A DNA stretch of 64,000 nt from a bacterium (lineage in GTDB: Bacteria; Bacteroidota; Bacteroidia; NS11-12g; UBA955), in the NCBI GenBank assembly GCA_029945665.1, contig JAQSCZ010000097.1, positions 1 to 64,000 on the forward strand, given 5' to 3'. The number at the start of each line of letters is the position of its first letter. Position 1 is the stretch's first letter. Position numbers and translations under genes: made by a program. Below are positions 44,624-54,440 of the stretch, one piece after another. The notes under the pieces were generated by a model. The model saw nothing but the letters and a program-made list of their open reading frames with translations, was not told the origin of the DNA and made no database searches.

Positions 44624-45667
44624 ATGCCATTAGTTACGATAGATGATATTCAAATAGAAGTACCAGAAGGAACTACTATTTTAGAAGCTGCTAGAAAAAT
44701 TGGCGGTGATATTGTGCCACCAGCAATGTGCTTTCACAGCAAGCTAAAAACAAGCGGAGGTTATTGCCGTACTTGTATTGTAAAAGTTGAACAAGGTTCT
44801 GCTAAGGATCCCCGTCCAATGCCTAAACCAGTTGCAAGTTGCAGAACCAATGTGATGGATGGTATGGTTGTAAGAAATATTACTTCGCCAGAAAATCTTG
44901 AAGCCAGAGCAGGTGTTGTTGAAATGTTATTGATTAATCACCCTTTGGATTGTCCTGTATGCGACCAAGCAGGTGAATGTCATTTACAAGATTTGGGTTA
45001 TGAGCATGGTAAAGAAGCTACGAGGTTTGAATTTGCAAGACGTGAATTTGAACCTTCAGACATAGGTGAACATATCAAATTACACATGAACCGCTGTATT
45101 TTATGTTACAGATGTGTAAAGGTTGCAGATCAAATTACAGATGGCAGATGCCATGGTGTAATTAACAGAGGCGAAGTTGCTGAAATATCTACTTATATAG
45201 AAAAAGCAATTGACAATGATTTTTCAGGCAATGTGATTGATGTGTGTCCAGTAGGTGCTTTAACCGATAAAACATTTCGTTTTAAAAGTCGTGTTTGGTT
45301 TACTAAGCCAGTAGATGCACATAGAAATTGTACCAAATGTTGTGGCAATGTGCGCTTGTGGTACCAAGGCGAAGAGGTATTGAGAGTAACTGCAAGAAAA
45401 GACCAATGGGGTGAAGTTGAAGACAATGTTGATGGTTCTACCGCATGGATTTGCAATGAGTGCCGTTTTGATAAAAAAAATACATCGGATTGGACCATTG
45501 AAGGACCTAGTAAAATTGACAGACATTCCGTTATTTCTGCCAACCATTACGAAACAAATTTGAGAAATATAAAAGCAGATACCTTAAAAATGCTAGGTAG
45601 TGTGCCACATGGTGTTAAAGTGGAATTAGGAACAGGCGCTTTAGATCCCAATAATCTTCATAAATAA
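44624..45667 (+). CDS. nuoG: NADH-quinone oxidoreductase subunit G, short form
   Basis: 347 aa; N-terminal 2Fe-2S ferredoxin + His-Cys + 4Fe-4S motifs ('CPVCDQAGECHLQDLG', 'NRCILCYRCVKVAD', 'CPVGALTDKTFRFKSRVW'); no large molybdopterin-type domain. Confidence 0.95.
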   Translation: MPLVTIDDIQIEVPEGTTILEAARKIGGDIVPPAMCFHSKLKTSGGYCRTCIVKVEQGSAKDPRPMPKPVASCRTNVMDGMVVRNITSPENLEARAGVVEMLLINHPLDCPVCDQAGECHLQDLGYEHGKEATRFEFARREFEPSDIGEHIKLHMNRCILCYRCVKVADQITDGRCHGVINRGEVAEISTYIEKAIDNDFSGNVIDVCPVGALTDKTFRFKSRVWFTKPVDAHRNCTKCCGNVRLWYQGEEVLRVTARKDQWGEVEDNVDGSTAWICNECRFDKKNTSDWTIEGPSKIDRHSVISANHYETNLRNIKADTLKMLGSVPHGVKVELGTGALDPNNLHK

Positions 45668-45690
45668 AATAACTCTCTTTCAAACAATCA

Positions 45691-46728
45691 ATGGAACCTC
45701 TACTTATAAAAGTAATTATCGTTGTCGTATTATTTGTTATTACATTGCTTGTAGCATTGTATGCAACTTTTGCTGAACGAAAAGTTTCTGCTATCATGCA
45801 GGATAGAATTGGGCCCAACAGAGCCGGACCATTCGGTCTGTTGCAGCCATTGGCCGATGGTGTAAAAATGATCATGAAGGAGGAGTTGATTCCTGCTTTG
45901 GCGAATAAATGGTTATTTATCATTGGGCCATGTATTGCCTTACTAACTGCTTTGATGACTGGTGCTGTGGTGCCTTGGGGCGGTGCAATAAAAATTGGGG
46001 ACCAAGTCATTAATTTGCAAGTAGCCGATTTAAATATTGGAATTCTTTATATATTTGGTGTTGTATCTATGGGTGTTTATGGCATTATGATTGGAGGCTG
46101 GGCCTCTAATAATAAATTCTCATTAATTGGTGCAATCAGGGCCTCTTCTCAAATGATTAGTTATGAGATAGCAATGGGCTTAGCCATTATTGCTTTGGTA
46201 ATGACAACTGGTACCTTAAGTTTAAATGAAATAGTGATGCAACAGGATGCAGGGATAGCAAATATTGCCATTCAACCACTTGGATTTTTGATTTTTATTG
46301 TCTGCGCATTTGCTGAAACAAACAGAGCACCATTTGATTTACCTGAATGTGAAACAGAATTAATTGGAGGATACCACACCGAGTATTCATCCATGAAATT
46401 AGGATTCTACTTATTTGCAGAATACATCAATATGTTTATTTCATCGGCCGTAATTGTATGTTTTTATTTTGGTGGTTACAATTTTCCATTCCAGCATGTG
46501 TTTGCAGAATTCTTTGGGTTATCAAGCAATGCATTAAGTATTGTACAAACATTCATGATGTTCGGAAAAGTATTTTTCTTCATCTTTTTCTTTATGTGGG
46601 TAAGATGGACCATTCCAAGGTTTAGATACGATCAGTTAATGAATTTAGGTTGGAAAGTATTATTACCTTTGGCTTTAGCGAATATATTTATAACTGGTTT
46701 GGTAATGTGGGGAATGGGGAAAATTTAG
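45691..46728 (+). CDS. nuoH: NADH-quinone oxidoreductase subunit H
   Basis: 'ATFAERKVSAIMQDRIGPNRAGPFGLLQPLADGVKM', 'AETNRAPFDLPECETELIGGYHTEYSSMKLG', 'WVRWTIPRFRYDQLM'. Confidence 0.99.
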   Translation: MEPLLIKVIIVVVLFVITLLVALYATFAERKVSAIMQDRIGPNRAGPFGLLQPLADGVKMIMKEELIPALANKWLFIIGPCIALLTALMTGAVVPWGGAIKIGDQVINLQVADLNIGILYIFGVVSMGVYGIMIGGWASNNKFSLIGAIRASSQMISYEIAMGLAIIALVMTTGTLSLNEIVMQQDAGIANIAIQPLGFLIFIVCAFAETNRAPFDLPECETELIGGYHTEYSSMKLGFYLFAEYINMFISSAVIVCFYFGGYNFPFQHVFAEFFGLSSNALSIVQTFMMFGKVFFFIFFFMWVRWTIPRFRYDQLMNLGWKVLLPLALANIFITGLVMWGMGKI

Positions 46729-46731
46729 GGA

Positions 46732-46803
46732 GAGTTGGCAGTTGGCAGTAGACAGTTGGCAGTTGGCAGATAGAAAATTGCAGTTGGCAATTTGCAGTTG
46801 GCA
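46732..46803 (+). repeat. GTTGGCA heptad repeat array, left boundary of the four-helix-bundle gene cassette
   Basis: GTTGGCA at 46734, 46741, 46755, 46762, 46783, 46797 (six copies); includes inverted-repeat arm AGTTGGCAATTTGCAGTTGG (46782-46801). Confidence 0.92.
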
Positions 46804-46836
46804 AAAGACAAAAAAAGAAACAAAAAAAGAATACAA

Positions 46837-47229
46837 GTGGCAGACTTCAAAAATTTGACCGTTTATAAAAAAGCATTTGAACAAGCAATGAACATATACG
46901 AAATTTCCAAAGAGTTTCCAGATGAGGAAAAATGGTCTTTAACAAGTCAAATAAGAAGATCTTCTCGTTCTGTTTGTTCTAATTTGGGAGAGGGTTACAG
47001 AAAAAGATTATATGAAAACCACTTCATTAGTAAAATTAGTGATGCTGATATGGAAAATACTGAAACACAAGTATGGTTTGATTTTGCACTAGCCTGTAAT
47101 TATATTGATACAAATAAATTTATAGAATTAAATTCGCATTCTGAGGAAATAGGCAGATTATTAAATCATATGATTTTAAACCCTTCAAAATACACAAGCA
47201 GCAACACAAGAATTACAAAAAAGAACTAA
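46837..47229 (+). CDS. Four helix bundle protein (S23 ribosomal protein / 23S rRNA intervening-sequence protein-like)
   Basis: 'FKNLTVYKKAFEQAMNIYEISKEFPDEEKWSLTSQIRRSSRSVCSNLGEGYRKR...FISKISDADMENTETQVWFDFALACNYI'; GTG 46837 proposed, since the ORF-track TTG start at 46792 lies inside the repeat. Confidence 0.9.
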   Translation: MADFKNLTVYKKAFEQAMNIYEISKEFPDEEKWSLTSQIRRSSRSVCSNLGEGYRKRLYENHFISKISDADMENTETQVWFDFALACNYIDTNKFIELNSHSEEIGRLLNHMILNPSKYTSSNTRITKKN

Positions 47230-47261
47230 TAATATTCACATGAATTATACTTTAAATATTA

Positions 47262-47288
47262 CCAACTGCAAACTGCCAATTGCCAACT
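47262..47288 (-). repeat. Right inverted-repeat arm of the cassette
   Basis: Reverse complement AGTTGGCAATT-GGCAGTT-TGCAGTTGG; equals the left arm plus one heptad (GGCAGTT is a rotation of GTTGGCA). Confidence 0.9.
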
Positions 47289-47294
47289 AAAACT

Positions 47295-47897
47295 ATGTTA
47301 ACGAACAGAAGTAAACAAGTCGTAAAAAGAGAAATGACTTTCATGGAAAAAGCCTACATACCGGCAATTTTTTCAGGCATGATCATTACTTTCAAGCACA
47401 TATTTATGAAAAAGGCCACGGTGCGCTATCCTGAACAAACCCGTCCTTTTGCTCCAGTATACCGCGGTCAGCATGTATTGAAAATAGATGACGCTGGTGC
47501 TGAAAGATGCACTGCTTGTGGCTTATGCGCAGTGGCTTGTCCTGCTGAAGCTATAACAATGGTAGCAGCTGAAAGAAAAAAAGGAGAAGAACATTTATAC
47601 CGCGAAGAAAAGTATGCCTCAATCTATGAGATCAATATGTTGCGTTGTATTTTTTGTGGCTTGTGCGAAGATGCTTGTCCAAAGGAAGCCATATTCCTTA
47701 CCGATAGAATTGTGCCCAGTAGTTTTGAACGCGATGAATTTATTTATGGTAAAGATAAATTAGTAGAAACTAAGGAACACCCTGTTGATGTAACCAAAAG
47801 ACAAACACCAGCTGTTATTGAATTTAAAAAGGATAAGAAACATAAACACAACCTTACTTTTCTTGATAAAGTAACCAAGACATTTAACAGACATTAA
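47295..47897 (+). CDS. nuoI: NADH-quinone oxidoreductase subunit I
   Basis: Two 4Fe-4S motifs 'CTACGLCAVACPAEAI', 'CIFCGLCEDACPKEAI'; ATG 47295 preferred to the TTG at 47280 inside the repeat. Confidence 0.98.
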   Translation: MLTNRSKQVVKREMTFMEKAYIPAIFSGMIITFKHIFMKKATVRYPEQTRPFAPVYRGQHVLKIDDAGAERCTACGLCAVACPAEAITMVAAERKKGEEHLYREEKYASIYEINMLRCIFCGLCEDACPKEAIFLTDRIVPSSFERDEFIYGKDKLVETKEHPVDVTKRQTPAVIEFKKDKKHKHNLTFLDKVTKTFNRH

Positions 47898-47967
47898 TTC
47901 AACATAAACACGTGGATATTACTTATTTAAACAAACTTTCAAAAGTCCGTAATTCGCAACAAAATTC

Positions 47968-48468
47968 ATGAGCATTACACTAATTATTTTTTGGTTTCTA
48001 TCGTTCTTAGCATTGTTAAGTGCAGCGATGGTGGTATTTGCTAAAAATCCTGTTCACAGTGTTTTATACCTAATCATTACTTTCTTCGCTATCGCCGGAC
48101 ATTACTTATTATTAAGCGCTCAGTTTTTAGCGGCTGTACACATCATAGTGTATGCTGGGGCCATTATGGTTTTATTCCTTTATGTTCTAATGATGCTTAA
48201 TCTGAATAAAGAAACAGAGCCGCATAAAAAGCCATTGATTAAATTTATTTCAATCATTGCTGCAGGTTCACTCATGTTAACCTTAGTTGCTGCTTTTAAA
48301 GGAACAGAAATAGCAGTGGTGTCTAATGCAGACCCAAGCATCGGTTCGGTAGAAAGTTTAGGTAAGGTACTATTTAGCGAATTTTTACTGCCCTTCGAAG
48401 TATCTTCAATATTATTTTTGGCAGCCATGGTTGGTGCTGTTTATTTATCAAAAAAAGATTTAAATTAA
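47968..48468 (+). CDS. nuoJ: NADH-quinone oxidoreductase subunit J
   Basis: '[54 protein letters not shown]'. Confidence 0.97.
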   Translation: MSITLIIFWFLSFLALLSAAMVVFAKNPVHSVLYLIITFFAIAGHYLLLSAQFLAAVHIIVYAGAIMVLFLYVLMMLNLNKETEPHKKPLIKFISIIAAGSLMLTLVAAFKGTEIAVVSNADPSIGSVESLGKVLFSEFLLPFEVSSILFLAAMVGAVYLSKKDLN

Positions 48469-48469
48469 A

Positions 48470-48787
48470 ATGGAAGCAATCAAAAGCATACCCCTTAATT
48501 ATTATATCATTTTAAGTACCGCTCTATTTTGTATTGGCGCACTTGGTGTAATGACCCGACGAAACGCTATCATTATGTTCATGTGTATTGAACTTATGTT
48601 GAATGCAGTGAATCTTTTAATGGTTGCGTTCTCAAGATACATTGGAGATAGCAATGGACAAGTATTTGTATTTTTCATTATGGCCGTTGCCGCAGCCGAA
48701 GTAGCTGTTGGTTTGGCTATTTTAATAATGATTTATAGAAATGCTAACACCTCAGACACAGATGTTTTAAACAAATTAAAATGGTAA
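48470..48787 (+). CDS. nuoK: NADH-quinone oxidoreductase subunit K
   Basis: '[30 protein letters not shown]...[23 protein letters not shown]'. Confidence 0.98.
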   Translation: MEAIKSIPLNYYIILSTALFCIGALGVMTRRNAIIMFMCIELMLNAVNLLMVAFSRYIGDSNGQVFVFFIMAVAAAEVAVGLAILIMIYRNANTSDTDVLNKLKW

Positions 48788-48815
48788 CTAATTTTATAGA
48801 AAAGACAATAACAAA

Positions 48816-50717
48816 ATGGAACAACTCGTAAAATTAATTATCCTATTCCCCTTATTAAGTTTTGCTATTATAGGCTTATTGAATAGACGCCTAACAAAAA
48901 AACATGCCGCTATTTTTGCTTGTACAGGCGTATTGCTAAGTTTTATAGATTCACTGCTTATATTTTTCTCTCAAGCATCACATCACCACCCTGTTGAAGT
49001 AGCTTTATTTGATTGGATTTCTGCAGGCAGTTTTAAAGTATCTTTCTCATTTTTATCAGACCCACTTTCTTCCATATTTTTATTGGTTATTACAGGCGTA
49101 GGATTTCTGATTCATGTGTTCTCAGTGGGTTATATGAAAGATGACGATGGCTTTAGAAGATTCTTTGCCTACCTGAACTTGTTTATATTCTTCATGTTAA
49201 TATTGGTTTTAGGAAACAATTTACTCGTTACATTTATTGGTTGGGAAGGTGTTGGATTTTGTTCCTATATGTTGATTGGATTTTGGTACAAAGACCATAA
49301 GAACAACGATGCCGCAAAAAAGGCCTTTGTTATGAACCGTATTGGTGACCTTGGTTTCTTGATTGCCATGTGTCTTATTTTCGTTAATTTCCATACACTC
49401 GATTACACACAATTATTTGCTCCAGGTTATATCTCCAGTATCTATGTTGAACAATCAACACTTATATTAATTACCTCGTGTTTATTTATTGGTGCTATTG
49501 GAAAGAGTGCACAAATACCACTTTATACATGGTTGCCTGATGCCATGGCGGGACCGACTCCAGTATCTGCTTTGATACATGCAGCTACCATGGTAACGGC
49601 TGGTATATACATGATCGCAAGAACAAACATATTGTTTTCTTTGACACCAGAAACCATGCAAATGGTCGCTATCATTGGCAGTGCTACCTCCTTATTAGGC
49701 GCATCTATTGGATTGTTTCAAAACGACATTAAAAAAGTATTGGCATATTCCACAATCAGTCAATTGGGCCTCATGTTTTTAGCACTGGGTGTGGGCGCAT
49801 ACAGTGCCGCTGTTTTTCATGTTGTAACACATGCATTTTTTAAAGCTTTGTTATTCCTTGGTTCAGGAAGTGTAATACACGCCATGGGTGGCGAACAAGA
49901 TATTAGACACATGGGTGGATTGAAAAAACATTTGCCTATTACCTATAAAACATTTTTAATCGGCACATTGGCCATTTCTGGAATCCCTCCACTGGCAGGT
50001 TTTTTTAGTAAAGACTTAATTTTAGGCGAAGCTTTTGAATTCAATCAAATCTATTTTGTGATTGGATTAATTGTATCCATCATGACTGCTTTTTATATGT
50101 TCCGTTTATTTTTCCTAACATTCCATGGAAAATTTAGAGGAACGCATGAGCAGGAACATCACTTGCATGAATCGCCCGCAACCATGACCGTGCCTTTGGT
50201 TATCTTATCGGTGTTTGCTTGTATCGCAGGATTTGTAGGATTCCCTCACGCTTTAGGCGAAAGTATTGGTATTCACAATTGGTTCGATCATTTTTTAAGT
50301 CCTGTGTTAGGTGCAACAACCAGTACAATGTCAGTGGGTACTGAATTAACTTTAATGGGATTTACAACGGCTATAATCATTGTAATTATTTTGATTGCGC
50401 GCCATGTTTATGTTATTAAACAAACTTTGCCAGCCAATGAGCAGGCCCATTTATCACCAGGTAAAAAATTGGTTTATAATAAATATTTTGTAGATGAGTT
50501 TTATAATACTGTATTTACTAAACCATTGGATAAATTTTCACACTTCTTGCAGAATATTGTTGATCATAAAATGATCGATGGTATTGTCAATGGTGTTGGA
50601 AAACTTACTATATCTGCCGGTCAAACCATTCGACTTATCCAAAATGGCAATATTGGCTTTTATGTTATCACAATTGTTGCCGCTATCATTTTAATGTTAT
50701 CACTTTTTATTTTTTAA
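48816..50717 (+). CDS. nuoL: NADH-quinone oxidoreductase subunit L
   Basis: 'FIGWEGVGFCSYMLIGFW', 'QIPLYTWLPDAMAGPTPVSALIHAATMVTAGIYMIAR'. Confidence 0.99.
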   Translation: MEQLVKLIILFPLLSFAIIGLLNRRLTKKHAAIFACTGVLLSFIDSLLIFFSQASHHHPVEVALFDWISAGSFKVSFSFLSDPLSSIFLLVITGVGFLIHVFSVGYMKDDDGFRRFFAYLNLFIFFMLILVLGNNLLVTFIGWEGVGFCSYMLIGFWYKDHKNNDAAKKAFVMNRIGDLGFLIAMCLIFVNFHTLDYTQLFAPGYISSIYVEQSTLILITSCLFIGAIGKSAQIPLYTWLPDAMAGPTPVSALIHAATMVTAGIYMIARTNILFSLTPETMQMVAIIGSATSLLGASIGLFQNDIKKVLAYSTISQLGLMFLALGVGAYSAAVFHVVTHAFFKALLFLGSGSVIHAMGGEQDIRHMGGLKKHLPITYKTFLIGTLAISGIPPLAGFFSKDLILGEAFEFNQIYFVIGLIVSIMTAFYMFRLFFLTFHGKFRGTHEQEHHLHESPATMTVPLVILSVFACIAGFVGFPHALGESIGIHNWFDHFLSPVLGATTSTMSVGTELTLMGFTTAIIIVIILIARHVYVIKQTLPANEQAHLSPGKKLVYNKYFVDEFYNTVFTKPLDKFSHFLQNIVDHKMIDGIVNGVGKLTISAGQTIRLIQNGNIGFYVITIVAAIILMLSLFIF

Positions 50718-50723
50718 GACCAC

Positions 50724-52181
50724 ATGCTGACTATATTATTACTTTTAATACCCTTAATTACAGCGATTCTATTAGTGGTTGCAGGCAACAAATCTGCCAG
50801 AGCCATTGCATTGAGCGGCGCACTTTTAGAACTTATTTTGGCGTTTGTATCAATGTTGTTAATGCAACAAGGCAATTCAGCCCATTTATTTACTGTTCAT
50901 TATAATTGGATTACAAGCTTAGGCATTTCATTTAGTTTTACAATTGATGGAATTAGCATGTTGATGGTACTTTTATCATCCTTATTATTACCCATTATTG
51001 TTTATTCTTCATTTAATAAAACATACCACAACGCGCATATCATGTATGCATTAATGATGCTAATGATGAGTGCGATGATTGGCGTTTTCACTGCTGCCGA
51101 TGGATTCTTATTCTACATCATGTGGGAACTTTCTCTGATTCCAATTTATTTTATTATACTGGTGTGGGGTGGCGAAAACAGACAGAAAATTACTTTTAAA
51201 TTTTTCTTGTATACCCTTTTTGGTAGTTTATTTATGCTATTGGCATTGATCTATGTATACCTTCAAATGCCTGAAGCTTCAAGAAGTTTTGATATTCAAG
51301 CATTGTACCAAGCAGGCAGACTATTATCTGTTGAGGAACAAGGCTTAATATTAGCGGCTTTCTTCTTGGCATTTGCTGTTAAAATGCCTATCATTCCATT
51401 TCATAGTTGGCAACCAAAAACGTATTATACAGCACCCACTCCAGGAGTAATGATGTTATCGGGTATTATGGCTAAGATGGCAACCTATGGCTTAATTCGC
51501 TGGGTATTGCCAATGGTTCCAGATGGCTTGGCTGAATATGGCAATTATGGCATTACACTTTCTGTTATCAGTATTATTTACGCATCTTGTATATCTATTG
51601 TTCAAAAAGATTTTAAATACCTAATTGCTTATGCCTCCATTGCGCACATAGGTTTAATTTCGGCTGGTATTTTTGCTGGCAATATTCAGAGTATCCAAGG
51701 TAGTTTAATAGAAATGTTAAGTCATGGAATTAATACTGTTGGTTTATTCATCGCTTATGACATTATTTATAAACGCACAGGTACTTCTGAAATGAGTAAG
51801 TTGGGTGGTATTCGCGCCATCGACTCAAGTTTTGCATTCATGTTCTTTATCGTCATATTAAGTGTTGTTGCATTGCCATTTACAACTGGATTTGTTGGCG
51901 AATTTTTATTGATACTGGGTTTATTTACAAGTAACCCAATTGCAGGTTCGGTTGCTGGATTAAGCATCATCCTAGGGGTGGTTTATATGTTCCGTTCATT
52001 CCAGAAAATGATGTTGGGTGAGTCAAGTGCACACATCCTATCATTACCAAAACTGGACCGACAAGAAAAAACATCTTTAACTATTATTGTGATCCTAATT
52101 ATTGGATTAGGCGTATATCCTAAACCAATTTTAGACATCACAGAAAACGCTGTAACAACATTATTAGAAGGCATTAAATGA
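50724..52181 (+). CDS. nuoM: NADH-quinone oxidoreductase subunit M
   Basis: 'YIMWELSLIPIYFIILVWGGENR', 'VKMPIIPFHSWQPKTYYTAPTPGVMMLSGIMAKMATYGLIR'. Confidence 0.98.
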   Translation: MLTILLLLIPLITAILLVVAGNKSARAIALSGALLELILAFVSMLLMQQGNSAHLFTVHYNWITSLGISFSFTIDGISMLMVLLSSLLLPIIVYSSFNKTYHNAHIMYALMMLMMSAMIGVFTAADGFLFYIMWELSLIPIYFIILVWGGENRQKITFKFFLYTLFGSLFMLLALIYVYLQMPEASRSFDIQALYQAGRLLSVEEQGLILAAFFLAFAVKMPIIPFHSWQPKTYYTAPTPGVMMLSGIMAKMATYGLIRWVLPMVPDGLAEYGNYGITLSVISIIYASCISIVQKDFKYLIAYASIAHIGLISAGIFAGNIQSIQGSLIEMLSHGINTVGLFIAYDIIYKRTGTSEMSKLGGIRAIDSSFAFMFFIVILSVVALPFTTGFVGEFLLILGLFTSNPIAGSVAGLSIILGVVYMFRSFQKMMLGESSAHILSLPKLDRQEKTSLTIIVILIIGLGVYPKPILDITENAVTTLLEGIK

Positions 52182-53551
52182 AAGAACTATTATTAATATC
52201 AGGACTTGGTGTATTGGCATTAGCTGCCGGTCTTTTTAATCTAAGAAAACCAATGTTGCCTATTGTTCTTTTAGGCTTATTGGCTAACATAGGATTTTGT
52301 ATCGCTGATTGGGGTACAAATGAAAGCGTCTATAACATGCTGTTATTAGATAATTTTGCACTTGCATTTACAATGGTACTTTCATTGGTAGCTATTCTTT
52401 GGTTTGTATCGGCTTCCGATTATTTTCAAGACGACAACAATTTTTCCGACCATTATGCCTTGGTTCTTTTTATGCTAACAGGTGGATTCCTACTCGTATC
52501 ATTCACTAATATGGTCATGTTATTTTTAGGCATTGAAATTTTATCCATTCCACTTTTTGTTTTAGTTGGTAGCAATAAAACCAAAATAAAATCGAACGAA
52601 GCCGCTTTTAAATATTTCTTATTAGGCTCATTTGCTTCTGCATTTCTATTGTTTGGAATCACTTTAATATACGGTAGCACCGGCAGTTTTAATACCGCTG
52701 CTATTTCAAGTTTTATTCAGAACAGCTCAACTGTAAGTCCTCTCCTATTTGCTGGAATGCTTTTGATGTTGGCTTCAATGTCTTTCAAAGTATCGGCAGC
52801 ACCTTTTCATTTTTGGGCCCCCGATGTATACCAGGGAGCACCAACTAATATTACAGCTTTAATGGCAACAGTTGTTAAAACAGTTGCATTTGCTGCTTTC
52901 TACAGATTGTTCTATTCTGCATTTCCTCATATGCAAAAAGAGTATCAATTCGTCTTTGCAATTATAGCCGCTGCAACACTTATTATTTCGAATGTTACTG
53001 CTGCAGTTCAAACCAATGCAAAACGCATGTTGGCTTACTCAAGTATTTCTCATGCGGGCTTTATGATGGTAACGGTTCTAACCATGAAAAGCAACAGTGC
53101 GAATATCCTATTGTATTATACTCTGGTATATAGTATTGCAAGCATAGCCGCTTTCAATGTATTTAAAACAGTAAAGGCAAACTCGAATGGCAACGAAGAT
53201 ATTAATGTATTTAAGGGCCTTGTTAAACGCAATCCCCTAATGGCGGGCACAATGACCCTCGCTTTGCTTTCAATGGCGGGAATACCACCCTTGGCAGGCT
53301 TTATTGCTAAATATTTAGTATTTACCTCTGCCGTTGCCAATGGCTATATTTGGCTAGTGGTAATAGCTATCATTACTTCTTTAATAGGTGTTTATTATTA
53401 CTTTAAAATTATTATTCCAATGTTTGGCGAAGGCAATGCGGAAGATGGAAAAATCGAAATTGGTTTTAGTCAGAAGATTTTACTAATGATATGTTCATTG
53501 GGCATGTTATTACTTTCAGTATTTCCGGATATTATTTTAAATTTACTTTAA
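52178..53551 (+). CDS. nuoN: NADH-quinone oxidoreductase subunit N
   Basis: 'FKVSAAPFHFWAPDVYQGAPTNITALMATVVKTVAFAAFYRLF'; overlaps the nuoM stop. Confidence 0.98.
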   Translation: MKELLLISGLGVLALAAGLFNLRKPMLPIVLLGLLANIGFCIADWGTNESVYNMLLLDNFALAFTMVLSLVAILWFVSASDYFQDDNNFSDHYALVLFMLTGGFLLVSFTNMVMLFLGIEILSIPLFVLVGSNKTKIKSNEAAFKYFLLGSFASAFLLFGITLIYGSTGSFNTAAISSFIQNSSTVSPLLFAGMLLMLASMSFKVSAAPFHFWAPDVYQGAPTNITALMATVVKTVAFAAFYRLFYSAFPHMQKEYQFVFAIIAAATLIISNVTAAVQTNAKRMLAYSSISHAGFMMVTVLTMKSNSANILLYYTLVYSIASIAAFNVFKTVKANSNGNEDINVFKGLVKRNPLMAGTMTLALLSMAGIPPLAGFIAKYLVFTSAVANGYIWLVVIAIITSLIGVYYYFKIIIPMFGEGNAEDGKIEIGFSQKILLMICSLGMLLLSVFPDIILNLL

Positions 53552-53681
53552 GAATAAGGCCCGTATTCTAAAATTCCAATTGTAAAAAAATTGTTGGTTA
53601 TTTTGGCTGAATATTTTACAACCATACTTTAGCTATATCCAAGAAATTGTGACGAATTTCCTGCTTCGGTAGTCAAGTCAA

Positions 53682-54440
53682 TTAGGAATTTACCCTTTTA
53701 ATATAAGCTTCCATGGCTGAAACAATCGAAGGAAATTCTTTTGTTGGAGCAGGAATGTTACATACAAGTTCTTTTTCGGCTATGGCACGGTGTGTGCTCT
53801 CGCCAAACGCTGCTAGGCGGGTTTTATTCTGTTTAAAATCCGGAAAGTTCTCGTATAAAGATTTAATATCTGCTGGACTAAAGAACACGATAATGTCATA
53901 GAATACATTTTCTAAATCACTTAAGTCGGCCGACACTGTTTTATACATCACACTCTCCACGAAATTCAATTTATTTTTTTCAAAGAAATCAGGGATATTA
54001 GATTTTCTGATATCTGAACAAGGAAATAAAAACTTTTCCGTTTTATGATTAAGTATCAGATTAAAAAAATCACTTTCTAAATTGGTTTTAGGAAAAAACA
54101 CCTTGCGCTTACGCATTACCGTATACTTTTGAATGTATAGGCCAATGCCTTCGTTCATACAGAAATACTTTAAATCAATTGGTAAATCAATTCTTAACTC
54201 TTCGACCACTCTGAAGAAATGATCGACTGCATTTTTAGCATTAAAAATAATGGCTGTGTGTGAAAGAATGTTTAATTTCTTGCGCCTTAAATCTTTACCT
54301 GGTATGGGGTCAATTTGAATGAAAGACCTATAGTCTACCTTAAGTTTAAGTTTAGCGGCAATATCATCAAATATTGATTTTCCACTATCTGGTTTGGTTT
54401 GCGATACTAGTATCGTTTTTACTTTTTCCTCTTTCTCCAT
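53682..54440 (-). CDS. hemD: Uroporphyrinogen-III synthase
   Basis: 'KTILVSQTKPDSGKSIFDDIAAKLKLKVDYRSFIQIDPI', 'DIIVFFSPADIKSLYENFPDFKQNKTRLAAFGESTHRAIAEKEL'. Confidence 0.85.
   Translation of the reverse strand: MEKEEKVKTILVSQTKPDSGKSIFDDIAAKLKLKVDYRSFIQIDPIPGKDLRRKKLNILSHTAIIFNAKNAVDHFFRVVEELRIDLPIDLKYFCMNEGIGLYIQKYTVMRKRKVFFPKTNLESDFFNLILNHKTEKFLFPCSDIRKSNIPDFFEKNKLNFVESVMYKTVSADLSDLENVFYDIIVFFSPADIKSLYENFPDFKQNKTRLAAFGESTHRAIAEKELVCNIPAPTKEFPSIVSAMEAYIKRVNS

Larger units (their letters stand above)
46732..47288. mobile_element. Putative cassette: four-helix-bundle (S23/IVP-like) gene bracketed by heptad-based inverted repeats, within the nuo operon
   Basis: Left arm 46782-46801 and right arm 47262-47288 are inverted copies differing by exactly one 7-nt unit; cassette starts 3 bp after the nuoH stop and ends 6 bp before the nuoI ATG. 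Confidence 0.6.

Noticed and set aside
45193-45547. Two overlapping antisense ORFs within nuoG
   Set aside because: Shadow ORFs; nuoG on + is clearly the coding strand.
46675-46884. 69-aa minus-strand ORF (…CQLQIANCNFLSANCQLSTANCQLSLNF…) in the nuoH-nuoI gap
   Set aside because: It is a translation of the GTTGGCA heptad repeat on the antisense strand, not a credible protein.
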